Source: Ligustrum vulgare (taxonomy: Eukaryota > Streptophyta > Magnoliopsida > Lamiales > Oleaceae). From it: 64,000 bases of DNA. The stretch lies in NCBI GenBank assembly GCA_963555705.1, contig OY743184.1:28970639-29034638 (forward strand). The letters run 5' to 3'. Positions within the stretch are counted from its first letter, which is position 1. Each line of letters begins with the position of its first letter. Under the pieces are notes generated by a model. That model ran no database searches. It worked only from the letters and a program-made list of their open reading frames with translations, and was not told the DNA's origin. Positions 46,984-59,661 of the stretch are shown in pieces. Made by a program: the position numbers and the translations under genes.

Positions 46984-47655
46984 TGATGAGATTCGAAGCG
47001 CGGAAGAAACGCCGGAAAGTTCCGAACTCAGGTTGTGGTTGGACGGATGAATCATGACCCGATATTCACGACGCGATGGCTCGACTATGCGGAATAAAGA
47101 ACCACGACTTTCGAAACGCCACAAGGAATTGCCCAATCTCCTTGATAAGTTTCTGGTTTTGAACGCCACAAATATTCTAGCAAATATTTGATAAGTTCGA
47201 TATTTGAACACCACAAGAAATATTCTTGATAAGTTTGAAAAACATAGGAATCCACCTATAACTTTTATTGAATCCTCAATAAAAACTGTTTATATCAAAA
47301 TCAAATCTAATTAGGGAATAGATAAAATCTCTCATAATGGAGTCCTAATTTAATTGGAAACAATAATAAAGACAAAGTAAATATAATCCTATAATTGTGG
47401 AAATATAGTAAATTTCCGTCTGCATCATTGATTTGCCAATTTGAAGCCCCAAACGATGGAATTTGACCCAAAAATCAAAGGGCTCAAGGGCTTTAGCCCA
47501 TGAGTCTTGCTCAGTGACCTGTTTATACTCGAAAAACATATATTATTCATCCAATTCCGACATGGTTGACTGGACAGCACTTTTATTTGGCTTGAATATT
47601 TAACTTTCTGTCAAGCCTGCTATGACTCCGATTGTCGCGGATCTGGAACACATCA
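46984..47655 (-). repeat. 5' LTR of the protease-only element
   Basis: 672 bp, nearly identical to 44780-45451. Confidence 0.93.
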
Positions 47656-47678
47656 ATATATATACCTGATTTTCGTTA

Positions 47679-47680
<2 letters not shown>

Positions 47681-47722
<42 letters not shown>
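47681..47722. repeat. (AT)n microsatellite
   Basis: 21 AT units, about 25 bp from the end of the LTR element. Confidence 0.97.
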
Positions 47723-47728
<6 letters not shown>

Positions 47729-48033
47729 TTGATTTTTGAATAATATTAGGATCTACCTTATTTTTGATATTTGTATCTATAACTACCTGGATAACGTATT
47801 TTTCCCTTAAAATAAGTAGGACGGACGTGTGCTTAATTGTACATGTTCGTACTATTTAAATTTGATATTGATTTGACAATGATGGTTTTCCTTTGTGTAT
47901 CAAAATCCTCTTACCACATCACATGTCTCCTCACATCATTTTACCAAATGCCCATACTTAGACTTTTATCAGATTCAGTTCACTTAAATAAAATATTAAA
48001 TTTAAAAAAATATGCTGCTGCATAACTGCACAA

Positions 48034-48038
<5 letters not shown>

Positions 48039-48068
<30 letters not shown>
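48039..48068. repeat. (CA)n microsatellite
   Basis: About 15 CA units. Confidence 0.95.
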
Positions 48069-48071
<3 letters not shown>

Positions 48072-48113
48072 GATTTAAAGAATGAATTGTTAACATAACA
48101 TTACATAAATCAA

Positions 48114-48280
48114 GCTTCCATTTGGCTATTTGAAAATTGGTTATAAATAGAATATTTGTTGTTTTCAAAGTAAAATATGTGGTGGAAAAGTGATTTCAAA
48201 AAATATGTGTTGTAAAAAAATAGTATTGGAAATTTTAACGTTTATAAAGATTGTTTGTAACAATGTTACCAAACGGAGGC
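48114..48280. mobile_element. Tourist-like MITE
   Basis: The ends GCTTCCATTTGG and CCAAACGGAGGC are inverted with one mismatch. The flanks CAA/CAA could be the duplication. Confidence 0.6.
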
Positions 48281-48514
48281 CAAGTTTTGCGCTCATTTAT
48301 TTATTTTTCTCTGTTTCCGCAAACATATTAAGTCCCTCTTTGAATCATTTAAAAATTAAATTTTTAATGACTTCAAGTAAAATTTGATAAATTATATGAT
48401 TAAAAAAATATTAAAAGTTTCTTGTCCTATAATAGTTTGGTTATAATTGATCGTGGTCTTTAATTTAAATTTTCATCAATTTGTCGCTAAATTAAATAGG
48501 AGCTAGATTTCTTA

Positions 48515-48664
48515 GCCTCTGTTTGGAAAACATGTTTTTTACAACAATTTTTTCAAATCACTTTTCAACTGCACACATTTTCTTTCTTCACTTTTCAAAC
48601 ATATATCTTACCTCGAAAACATAAAAAAATGTTTTGAAACACAATTTTTTTAACAAACAGAGCC
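48515..48664. mobile_element. Tourist-like MITE
   Basis: The ends GCCTCTGTTTG and CAAACAGAGCC are inverted. TTA at 48512-48514 and 48665-48667 is the duplication. 150 bp. Confidence 0.8.
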
Positions 48665-48878
48665 TTAGAACATGCACTTATAAAAATTTTGAACATATAA
48701 ATTTAAAATTTCTTTCATAATATCGTTATCATTTTAGAATAGAAAATTTAATAAAATCAAGTCTATTATACTATTTATTTGTATGTATTCATTAATTTTA
48801 GATGTCCTAGTCATACTCAAATGATAAATACTATCACCATAAAAGTAATAATACTTTTTATGCATGAATATATATTGA

Positions 48879-49020
48879 ATTTGCTCCCCCTACCCGTAAT
48901 AGGTAGGGGAGCAAATACCTGCTGTCAAAAGCCTCCCACCCTCCTATGGGGTGGGTGCCAGTGGGCTCCAACCCACCCTGTCTCACACGGGTAGGAAAGC
49001 TCTCCTACCCGTAGGGAAGT
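48879..49020. repeat. Cluster of GC-rich hairpins
   Basis: 48879-48894 and 48902-48916 form a 15-bp stem (GGTAGGGGAGCAAAT) with one bulge and a 7-base loop. Shorter stems follow: CCCACCC with GGGGTGGG near 48936-48957, and CTCCTAC with GTAGGGAG near 48990-49018. The surroundings are AT-rich. Function unknown. Confidence 0.75.
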
Positions 49021-49094
49021 AGGGCTGGAATATATATTTACTCAACAAATTTTAATAACTAAATAAAATTTGAATTGTATGAAAGGTTTATAAT

Positions 49095-49676
49095 TGTTGA
49101 GGTTGAAATATAAGTATTCCAAGTCAGTAAAGAAATAGGTGAGTATCAGTTATGTACCACAAAATTGTATGTGAATGAGGTGAATCCTAGATCGTGCGAA
49201 TGATATGGAATCCATGTATGATTTCTTATATATGTATTATTAGCTTCGAATAGCCAAAGTTGCGGATCCTTTTATAAGTCACCCTCTCCTATATTTATAG
49301 GGAGAAAGAGGTGAGCTGGCTTATTACAATACCTGACATTAGTGCATAACTGAACTACTTGAGTCCTTATATAGTACAAAGTAGTTGACTTTTATCTAAT
49401 CTAACTAACTGTGTCTGAATCATTGTATTAACTACTATTTGACAAAAGTCATTAAGACCTTGCTCAGTCTTCACAAGTCAATGAACGACCTTACCATCAG
49501 ATCTGTGTCGCTCTCATCCTTCGACCTTCCAACCATGGCAAATGGTTTGTGGTAAATGTCTGATCTGATGGTCAGATCGATAACTTCAGTTATTCAATTT
49601 ATTCTGACCTCTTTCGGTATGACGTGTCATATTGTACTTTGTCGTTTCATCATTCAGGTCACATCACCCATCAACA
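49095..49676 (-). repeat. 3' LTR of the Tat-lineage element
   Basis: 582 bp, complete, TGTTGA...TCAACA. A TATA-like CTATATTTATAGGG lies near 49290. Confidence 0.87.
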
Positions 49677-50090
49677 ATTGCTCCTAGGAGTCGGGTTGAA
49701 AGAATTTCAGATCTGCTCCTACTATCATTGGTCTTATTTATGGACTTAATATGATGATTAGGCTATACTGACATTTCCACGTGTCAACAGCCCATTTTCA
49801 TGAGACCTATCAAATGTCAGAGATGTACAATCAATTGTCAATCGCCTTTACTTTCATTGAAGGGCTCAAGGTGTCTCTTCGAATTCCAAATTGATAACTA
49901 ATAGTGGCATTATATAAGGGGGAGTTTGCCATTCCTTTTTTCTCATTTTGTTCTTGGACTTTTCATAAAACTTCACATTTCTTAACCCGATTAGGCCTTG
50001 AGTACAGTTGGGAATGTAACACTTTGCTTGATCTTGCTACTAGTTTAACCTTTTCTTCCGGGTATTCTTTCTACTTTGAACTAGCTATGA

Positions 50091-50246
50091 GTAAATCCAG
50101 TAGTGAATCCACTAGAGTAGAGTCATGAGGGAGAGGAAATGACAATTCTAGTCCGGATTTAAGCATCCATTCGGATGATTCAATTCAGGAAGGTCGTATA
50201 AATATGGGTGTCTCTTTAAGTGTACAGCCACTTAGATCGATGAATC
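50091..50246 (+). pseudogene. Start of the antisense extra ORF, before the nested LTR
   Basis: ATG at 50091 opens MSKSSSESTRVES, then a TGA stop. The following text to 50246 is Ser/Asp-rich in one frame and continues after the solo LTR at 53057. It is on the opposite strand to pol, in the place where Tat elements can carry an antisense ORF. The start assignment is tentative. Confidence 0.5.
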
Positions 50247-53056
50247 TGTAGCGACCGAGAATTTTCGTGATTGATTTTGAATAAATATTATTTATCTTTA
50301 AAAACGTGTTGCTACGACTTTGCCCATTTATTTTAAAACTCGTGTGTCTAGCCATTTTAAGTGAAATTAAAATCATTTAAAAATGTTAGTCCAATTCCGA
50401 TTTCAATTTAAAAATGTCCCATGTCATTATCTATTTTACGTTCAAACTTTCAATCCTAGCAAAATCTCAAATTATTTCATATTTCAAAATTTTCAAATTC
50501 TAATATCTTGTCCAATTTAAACTAATTTAATTTCTCCTTAATCCCAATTTAGAAACGACCATTCACCTAGCCACACATTTCTTTTCCTCTTTATAACAAA
50601 TTCTTATTTTCCAAAATTTTACCTCCCCACACGTCCATACCATTTCTACAACCCTTAACTCTCTCCCTCAACTCCCTCAATCAAATTCCATGCATGTTTC
50701 CTATAATTTTTCCCAATTTTATGATTTCTCAATTTAAGTCAATCAACCTTTATCCTCTTGCAAATCAACACCATTTCCTCCCATTTCTTATTCACACGTT
50801 TTCCCCAATTTGGCCGATTCTTAATTCCACAATTCCAGTCATCAATCAGCTTGAATTCTCTTGCAAATCCCTTCAATCTTTCCCAAATCATTTGCTGCCC
50901 AAACTTAGTTAACCAGCAGCAGCATATAATCTCCCTTCATCCCATCACAACTCACATTCACAAACACATAATCATTTACAGAAAATTTCTGCATAACTCT
51001 TGGTATGCATCCCCTCCCCCATTGTCATTCAAGCATAGCACAAAACCCATACTGCACATTCATACACAAAAAACTTCAGCAAGCAAACCAATCTTGAACC
51101 TCCATTTGGTCGACTGTAACCTACCACCATCGTCCGCCACCAATTGATCCCCACTGCAACAATCAAATACCATATGCCATAGTGAGCCAACTCAAATATC
51201 AACCACCCAAAACTGCCAAAACTCTACAGAGTCTCAATCTAATGGCCACCACCAATGAGTCCATTGCCTCGACTCCAAGAATCCCAAAACCAGTATCCCC
51301 AACCAAATCCAAGACCCAACAATCAACCAGCCACTGCCTCAATCAAATTCACAACCAGAAACTGCTACATTCAATCACACAAATCCAAACACCACGATGC
51401 CTCTTCATCGAGCCTCGAACCGCAACCTCCAACTCACAATCTCCAAAATCCACCACCCGTCACCACCCACTGCCCAAATGCGAAGTCAACCAACACCCAA
51501 ATCGACCAAAAACCAAAGAAATAACCTTAACCCATTTCTTGCTTCGACTGCCTCAGGTATTGGTCGGATTATCGTCGAAAAACCCGAGCTCCACAGCTTC
51601 GGTTTCCTTCGTTCCCGCACCGAGAACCACCTCCGCCGCCGCCAAGTGATGGCGGCAGCACCGCGCCAACTCGCCGGCGCTCTTGCGCCGGCATCCTGAC
51701 CGGCGTGGACCGGAGGAAGGGGATTTGCCCCTCCCCGTCGCCTCCCTCTCGTCTCTTCTCTGTATAACGAAATGAAGAGAGAGAGATTGTAAAATTTTTA
51801 TATTTATTTTGATTTTGTTGAAATTTCTTTTAAGCCCCAAACTTTGAAATGTGTCTACTTCAGTCCCCTTGTTTTAGAAGTCCTTTAAGTTTAATGCCTA
51901 CACTTTTGAAATGAGTTAATTGAGCCCTAGCATTTTTAAAATCTTATAAGTCAGCCCACTTATTTTCGAAATGCCTTATTTCAGCCCCTACTCTTAAATT
52001 AAGTTATTTCAGTCCTTTAGTTTTAAAATATTTATCTTTAGTCCCAAGTTTTAAAATATTTTCATTCCGCCCTTTAGTTTTTAAAAATATTATGTCGATC
52101 TTTTGATTTTAAAGTGTTTTTATTCGAACATTGCACTTTTGAAAATAAATGAGTTAGTCCCCATGACTTCAAAAATATCATGAGTCGATCCAATAGTTCT
52201 TCAAAATAATTATTTTGATCTCAACTATTTTCAAATCCCAACTATGTTTGATTTTAATTTTAACCCCTAAAATTTTATTTCTTCTTTTAAAACTCTTTCA
52301 ATTGAAACATCTGATTTCCAAATACCACTTTAAGGTTTATTTATTTTTGGCTAGACGAGGCGCTTGGACATTTAGAAGAACAACGTGAACTTTCTTGCTC
52401 AACTTTCAGACTCGTGATTTGAGGTAGACTCGCCCCCACTAATTAGTTTAAATTATAATTACATGTCTTATGTGAAATTACGTGATTTACATGCTTTGAT
52501 GCATGAGACGAGAAAAGAATATCTCTTATGAGATAAGATGAGAAATGATGATTTTATGCATAACTTATGTGCCTTAAGTGCACGAGACGAGACTACCCAC
52601 ACCCTATGATTTTAACAGCCTTGATTTTGAAAATGCAAGAGCCCAAGAATATGATAATGATGTCACTGTATGATTGCATAATTACGCGTTCAATTATTCT
52701 GTAAATTAATTATTGGCGATGAGTCTACTGAGTATTTTTCGAAATACTCATTCCATTATTTTTAACAGTTTTTGCAGATCTCGGAGAAGGCGGCGAATGA
52801 AATGGGCAGCGGTGGCAAATTTAATAAATGATGAAAATTTTTAGTCAATATTACTGATTGGATTATTTATCGTAAATTTTATTTAAACAATTGAGACCTA
52901 AGCTTTATGAATTGTTCTATATTTAAATTAATCGAGTTTCCGCTGAAGTTTTCAAGTGATGAAAGTGACGTTTTGAATTAAATTTATTTTCCACAATAAA
53001 GTCGATTTTAAAGGACGACGTGGCGTCCCGGGCTCCGCAGAATCCGGGGCGTTACA
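50247..53056 (+). mobile_element. 2.8-kb solo LTR nested in the Tat element
   Basis: It starts TGTAGCGACCGAGAATTTTC and ends CCGGGGCGTTACA. GAATC at 50242-50246 and 53057-53061 is a perfect 5-bp duplication. No gag or pol is inside, so it is a single LTR. Ser/Pro/Thr-rich ORFs at 50694-51699 come from C-rich, low-complexity LTR text and have no family features. CTACTGAGTATTTTTCGAAAT near 52728 resembles, in reverse, part of the solo LTR at 21446. Confidence 0.87.
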
Positions 53057-53218
53057 GAATCCATCTTCGGTTTCTCATCTCCCCTCAAACCCACAAATGA
53101 GTTCTAGAGCAATCCTACTAGTACAACTATTGTTGACAACTTAGATGTGACATGATCCTGTTAACATGCACATCACATCACCTTTTAAATAAATATATCA
53201 AAATTTGTCACATATGGG

Positions 53219-55264
53219 TTGTCAACCATAGTTGTCATCAAAAGTTGTACAAGTATCATTTTTCTAATTTCTAATAGGGCTGGTCGATCTAGTTCAGGTT
53301 CTACATTCTGGCACACCGGATATCACCCTTCTAACGTTTCTGAGAGTGACTTCGCAGAATGGGATTATAGGTTTAGGATCCCGGTTTCAGTACACTTCTT
53401 CCTTCCTAGGAATGATGAATGAGCTAACAAACCCCCATAGGGATGTGTAGCTGCCAATAGTATGATGTTAGAGGCAGGTCTAAGGTTCGTCTTATCTCAT
53501 ATTGTTACTAACTATCTTAGGTATTGGGGGTTAGCTCATTCTCAAATCACCCCGAACGGATGGAGGATCATAATTGGATTCCTTACTTTTTGTAGTTTCG
53601 CGCTAACGGGAAGAACTCAAGTTGGTACTATATCATGGTCCGACCTTGCACCGATGGAAATTTAGTGGAAGAGCTTCCAGATTCAATCAGGAGATGGAGG
53701 GATCAGTGGTTTTAAGTAGGAGGAGGCCGGCAGACTTTGGACCAATCTGACGAACTGGATGATGCCATCACAAACCATTATAAATCGTATTGTACATTTC
53801 AAACCTTCTTATTTATCATGAACCGCTTTTTCCTAATATTAATTATTTTCTTTTTTTCAGGTCCGACTAATCCATCCAGGTCGTTGGAGTTTGAGCTGCA
53901 GCTACAAAGTGCGCGCGATCTAGACAAATGTGATCGAGATTTTAAAGAACCGATCACGGAAGAGAACATGTTCCAAGGTGGTCTCACTACCGTGCATCCT
54001 TAAACCCCTTTTCTTCCTCCTCCATACCATAAGTGTTTCCTTGCTTAATTTTTTTCTTTTGCTGAGTCATTTAATTCATGTTCTTTTGTATAGCTACCTT
54101 TCAAACCTTTATCAATTTCTAATTTCATTTTCTTTTGTAGATTTTCCTCGTTGCAAAAGGAAAGCTATGCCGTCATTCGAACGATCTGCCTTTGTAAGGA
54201 ACAAGTTGAAAAGACCTACTGCTGGAAGGAAGAAGCTGCCTCCAGGCCTTGGACCAGTCCCATCTATAGGCCAATCATTGGGGGTCTGCAAACCAACCTA
54301 AGTTCATCCCAACCTGAATTCAACAAAGGGAAGGTAATGGAAGAGAACTTACCAGCTCTGTCAGCTCATTCAGATCACCAATCCCTTCCAGAACATCCAG
54401 ATAAGTCCAATGTCTAAGTTATTTTAGATCATCAAGTTTCTTCGGGTTAGCCAATCCGCTCATCTTCACCTGTGAGCAACCCTACTGACTTCAGATATTT
54501 TGGATTACATCTAACACGAGCTGCGAAAATGGTGAAGTTGAAAGGAAAAAATCCCAAAAGTATTAAGAGATGTCCGGTCCTGTAAGTTTCCAGACTCTAA
54601 TGCCTTGAGGGTTCTTCCCAACAACATCCACAATTCGTTTGACGTGATCGTAAGGAGTTGGGACAAAAAGAAGGAGGCCATGGTGTTCGACGTGGATTTG
54701 TTGAATGCTACTCATGCCACATTGGCCTTCCTGGGAGTTGCTCAGAACTACATGTCCCATGTCAGGGCCAAAGCTAATGAACAAATGGAGGTATATGACG
54801 AACTCATCCACCATAGCCTACTTATGAAGGATCATAACAAGACACTAGAGTTAGAACGAGGGGAGATGGTTGGGATAAAAAAGGCATTGGAGCTCCAATG
54901 TGACGGCCTGTCACAAAGGAACCGTAGCTTAATATTTGAACTGGAAAAGGCCAAGCTTGAGATTAACGAGTTGAAATCTAAGTCAGAAGCAGAAAAGAAA
55001 GCTTGGGATGAAGTGGAGGTCCAACTTGAAGCATTGAAGAAAGAGCTTGCACTTACCAGATCTGAAAGTGGAGCCACAGCTGTTAAGGCCTATAAAAATT
55101 CGAAAGAATATGCGGTCGATCACACTGATACCTACATCATGGCTTTGGAAGCAGCTTTAGTTCGATTTCAGGAGTACTTCCCTACTTTTGATGCTAGTCA
55201 ACTGCAGAAGGATCTGGAGCACCTCAAAAAAGAACAGGCTCAAGCAATTGAAGAGCTGGCTTAG
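53219..55264 (+). pseudogene. Antisense extra ORF of the Tat element (PF04195-like)
   Basis: Fragments in several frames run on the plus strand, opposite to pol. 53462-53665 (GLRFVLSHIVTNYLRYWGLA, then ITPNGWRIIIGFLTFC) resembles the 'putative gypsy type transposon' domain. Intron-like borders exist, for example a CAG acceptor near 53860 and a TAG acceptor near 54140. The last part, 54605-55264 (219 codons open), is a long coiled coil (ELEKAKLEINELKSKSEAEK) ending with FQEYFPTFDASQLQKDLEHL. Stops near 53421 and 53665 and the nested LTR upstream make it inactive. The role of these antisense ORFs in Tat elements is not known. Confidence 0.7.
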
Positions 55265-55480
55265 TAGGAGCTCCCACCATCAAATCAGTCAAATCGTTAT
55301 GACCATCAAAGTGGTAGAGATTTAAAAATGTAATCTTTTTCATTGAACTAAAATAGTTAGGTCGTTTTGATCTTCAAACTTGGACTTAAAAGATTTTAAA
55401 ATGTAATATTTTTTCAACGAACTAAAATAGTTAGGTGGGTTTATGATGGCTTTGTATAGAATTTTAATGAACTTCCACGT

Positions 55481-55669
55481 ATGACCTGAAATAGTTAGGT
55501 CGGGCTATGCATTTTTGTGCATAATTGTGATAAACATCCATGCACGACCTGAAACAATTAGGTCAGATTATGCATTTTCATGCATAATTGTGAGAAACAT
55601 CCACACATGACTTGAAGCAGTTAGGTCGGATCATGCATTTTCATGCATAGTTGTGAGGGATTTCCATTC
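55481..55669. repeat. Three 63-bp tandem repeats behind pol
   Basis: Units start at 55481, 55544 and 55607, each with GACCTGAAA..AGTTAGGTCGG, then ATGCATTTT.ATGCATA and TTGTGA. They lie in the 3' untranslated part of the element. Confidence 0.9.
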
Positions 55670-55829
55670 ATGGTTCGTAAGGAGTTTGTGAATTCCGTTA
55701 TGACAAACCTGATTGGTGCATGACTAAGGGTCCTAAGGAAATCGTAAATCTCGTCATGATAGACTAAATTGGTGTGCCAAGATCTTTCATGACTTGTCCA
55801 TCATTACAGATATTCAAAAGAAAAGATTC

Positions 55830-58800
55830 CTAATAATACTTCTTTAGATGTTATGCATTCCATTGGTGTGCCAAGATCTTTCCTTCCAAGGTTTCCAGTT
55901 CATATGCTACATTGAGTAAGGTTTTCGCAATTCTATAAGTTCCTTCCCAAGCTGGGGCAAGCGACCCTGATTGAGCTTCTTTTGTGGCTATGAAAACTTT
56001 TCTAAGTACAAGGTCTCCTACATGGAACTTTTGACATATTACTTTGGAGTTGTAATATTAGGTGCTTCTCTATTTGTATGATGCATTCTTCAGGTTTAAA
56101 TCAAGTCTTTTCTCTTCAATTAAGTCTAGGCTTGATTGTAGCATTTCTATGTTCATCCCTTTTTTGTAGTGTTGCGTTCTACTTGAGCAAATGTCAATTT
56201 CAACAGGAATGACAGCTTTAGATCCAAAGGAGAGAGCAAATGGGGTTTCTCCAGTTGTTGTTCTGTAAGACCATAATACAGCTAGACGTTTTTCAGCCCA
56301 TGCACCTTTCAATTCATCGAGCCTGGTCCTTAACGTGTGTTTGGTGATTTTGTTGACTACTTCCACTTGTCCATTTGCTTGTGGATGGCATGGGATGGAG
56401 TAGTGTTTCTTGATTTTCAGTTCTTCGCAGAATGACCTGAATTTGGCATTATCAAACTGTTTTCCATTATCTATTACAATAGAGTGAGGAATACCAAAAC
56501 AAAAAATGATGGACTTCCAGACGAAATCTGTGGTATTATGTTCAGTAATTTTTGCTAGGGGTTCTACCTCAACCCATTTTGTGAAATAGTCAACTGTTAC
56601 TATTGCATACTGAGTTGATCCTCTCCCTGTTGGTAGCGGTCCGATTAAGTCAATGCCCCATTTTGCAAATGGCCAGGGTGCCATCACAGAGGTAAGGGCT
56701 TCTTCTAGGGGTGATCTAATCATCGGGGCCAACCTTTAGCACTTGTCACGTTTTCTTACGAACCCAAAGCATCTTTTTTCATTGATGGCCAAAAATACCC
56801 TTAACGCAAGATCTTGAACACTAGAGATTGGCCTCCAATGTTGTTACCACATACACCTTCATATATCTCTCTCATATTATATAGGGCTTCCTCCTCATTT
56901 AGGCATCTGAGTAGTGGGAGGGAGAAGCCTCTTTTATACAGAACATCCCCAATTAGAGTGTATTGACAGACCTAACTTTTAGCTTCCGAGCATCATCTTG
57001 ACTCGGAGGCACTACCCCATCCTTCATGTGTTGGATGATTTCATCCATCCAGCTCCTGGTAGTGTTGATTGCCATTACTGTCATATTTGCTTCTGTTAGG
57101 GCTGATCTTTTTTACTTTTTCGATGTAAATACTATCTAAGGTGTTAGCTCTTTCACTTTGTCGTGAGTCTTGCAAGGGCATCGGCTTGGCTGTTTTGAGT
57201 CGTTTTTATTTGATTTACTTCCACATGAATGAAGCCCCAAGTTCCTTTTTTTTCTATCATGTGGTAGGATATCATTTTCTCCTCTTTTGTGTTGTAAGTG
57301 CCTTGTATTTGGTTCACGACGAGTTGAGAATCACTGTGCACAATCAATTTTTTTTATTCCCATGTTCCTTGCCATTTTCAGACCTATAATAAGGGCTTCG
57401 TATTCTTCCTCGTTATTGGTTGCAAGGAATTCGAAGCGGAGGGACTGGCAATGTAGTAAATTTTTTTTACAAACAAGAACGATGCCAACTCCAACGTAAT
57501 TTTTCGTGGATGAACCGTCCACATACAGGTCCCAAGGTTCGTCCGGATTAGGTTGTTTGATGTCTATGTGATGATGAAATTCTGCTATGAAATTCGTGAG
57601 TGCTTGCCCTTTAATTGCAGTCCTTGGTTTTTAAGTGATATTAAATTGCCCCAGCTCTACTGCCCACTTCATCAATCTTCCCGTGGTGACAGGTTTTTGT
57701 AAGGTCTGGTAGAGTGGATAGTTGGTTATTACGTCCAAGGAGTGTTCAAAGAAGTAAGGTCTCAATTTTCTTGAACTCGTGACTAACTCGTATGCTAACT
57801 TCCCCATTGGTGGGTATCTCAGCTCCCCGTCTTTCAGTGCCTGACTGACATAGTATACTGGGTGCTGAACGCCGTTTTTCATTTTGATCAAAATTGAACT
57901 GATCAACTTCTTTGACACTACTAGGTACAGTTCTAGAACTTCTCCTGGTACTGGCTTGGAGAGTAGAGGTTTGGAAGTAAGTTGTTCCTTCAAATCTTCA
58001 AAATCTTTCTGGCATTGTTCTGCCTATTTTTCTCATTTCGAGGGCCTCAAAGAAAGGTCTATATATTCTTTCGGTTAGACTCTGTATTTCTCTTATGCAC
58101 CCAAGGGGGCTTCATGTTAATTAAGGCCTTAATCTTCTCTGGACTTGATTCAATTCCTCTCTGGTACATCATGTATCCCAAGAATTTGCAAGATCCGACG
58201 CCAAAGGAATTTTTTTGCGGATTTAATTTCATCTTGTACCGTCTAAAAATGGCGAACATTTAGTCCAAGTGCTGGAGTGATCTAGAGACCTGATGCTCTT
58301 CACGAGCATATCATCCGCATATACTTCCATGGTCTAACCAATTTTCCCCACAAACATTGAGTTGACCAATCTTTCATATGTTTCCCCTGCATTTTTCAGA
58401 CTAAACGGCATCATCTTATATAACAGTATAGACCCCTATCTATGATTAATGAAGTGTGTTTCTCGTAACGGTCATACATCGGGATTTGATTATATCTCGA
58501 ATATGTGTCTATGAAGCTCAACAATTCATGTCCTGCGGTTGCATCTACCATTAAATCTATCCACGGGAGTGGGAAACTATCTTTGTGACAGCCCTTGTTT
58601 AAGTCAGTGAAACCTATACATAGCCTCCACGTCTTATTATTCTTATGCACAAGAACTGGGTTGGAAACCCACTATGGATATTTTGCCTCTTATGAATCCA
58701 TTTCCCAGCAGTTTTATGATCACGTTTGCAAGAGCTTCATACCTCTCCCCATTCAGCGGATGACGCTTCTGTCTTCTCAGTTTCGCTCCGTTATCAATAT

Positions 58801-59600
58801 TGAGCTTGTGGCAGGCCAGATGTGTAGGTATTCCCTCCATTTCGGTATCAATCCAAGCAAAGACATTGTTGTTCTTCTTCAAGAAATTTATTAGTTTAGA
58901 CCTTACTGGCTCCTTGAGATCTTTCCCGATTTTTAGTTGTAACTCAGGTCTATTCGATTCAAGGTCTGTCAACACGAGGTATTCCACTGGTCTGGTCCTC
59001 GTTTCATTTTGGTCCAAACATGAGTCTAATGTTTAGATATCTTCAATTGGGTCTCCACACCTTTTACTTGATGTACTCTGCTGGGGTAAAAACTCAGGTT
59101 ACATTTACGGGCCATTCTTTGGTCCCCCTTACTATGCCTACTCTGTGGGAGGTTGGAAACTTTATCACATAGTGGTATATTGAGGTTTCCACTTTCAGTT
59201 CATGTAGGATTGGTCTTCCTAGAATGGCATTATATTGGATGGTATGTCTACGATGACAAAATCTGCTAGACCCACCTAGTGCGTGGAGGATCTCCAAGTT
59301 CAACCATGAGTGTAATTTGACCTATGGGTGAAATATATTCTCTGGTAAAACCTTGTAATTTCATGGAGTATGGCTGAAGTTGACGCTGTTCCGGGCCATT
59401 TGGACACAGGTTCTCCAGTATAAGATGTTCACATCACTTCCGTTGTCCACTAGGGTACGGTGAATTTTCACCCTCGAAATAGGAACGGTTATGATCAGAA
59501 CATCTGCGTGTGGTTGGAGGACACCCGAAGGTTTGACGTTGTTGCATCTTTCCAACTACTTATTTCAATTCTTGCAAATGACGCATGACCTCCCCCATCT
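55830..59600 (-). pseudogene. Tat-lineage protease-RT-RNase H-aRNase H-integrase (decayed pol)
   Basis: Reading leftwards: protease with RTLVDNGSDVNILYW (59555-59361) and YNAILGRPILHELK (59303-59094); RT start (59017-58643) and palm (58650-58411); the catalytic YADD codons at 58321-58310 survive; then KFLGYM (58259-58059). Next are RNase H (57993-57631, YYVSQALKDGELRYPPM), the second RNase H (57522-57153, DGSSTKNY and SDSQLVVNQIQGTY), the integrase zinc finger (about 56900-56740) and the integrase core (56732-56070) with Asp of GIDLIGPLP, Asp of VIDNGKQFD and Glu of GQVEVVNK. The C-terminal part runs to about 55840 (HLKKYY). Several frameshifts and stops separate the pieces, so no polyprotein can be made. 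gag is missing. Confidence 0.9.
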
Positions 59601-59661
59601 GAGGATCTGGCTGTGATCTGGCATCCAGTTTATCCTTCTTCCTTATGGGACCTTGTGCCTT

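Larger units (their letters stand above)
44780..47655 (-). mobile_element. Complete small LTR retrotransposon, protease-only
   Basis: LTRs at 44780-45451 and 46984-47655 are both 672 bp, begin TGATGAGATTCGAAG and end GGAACACATCA, and differ at few positions. ATATA at 44775-44779 and 47656-47660 is the target duplication. The primer site (minus strand TGGTATCAGAGCCGGACTC) adjoins the right LTR and a purine tract adjoins the left LTR, so it reads leftwards. The 1532-bp interior encodes only a protease-derived ORF. It needs enzymes from another gypsy element. It landed next to a (TA)n tract. Confidence 0.93.

Noticed and set aside
50694..51840. Ser/Pro/Thr- or Arg-rich ORFs as a gene
   Set aside because: They lie wholly in a solo LTR with a perfect duplication, overlap in several frames and show no family features.
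55481..55669. CRISPR-like spaced repeats
   Set aside because: Units are contiguous 63-bp tandem repeats without spacers, in a plant retrotransposon.
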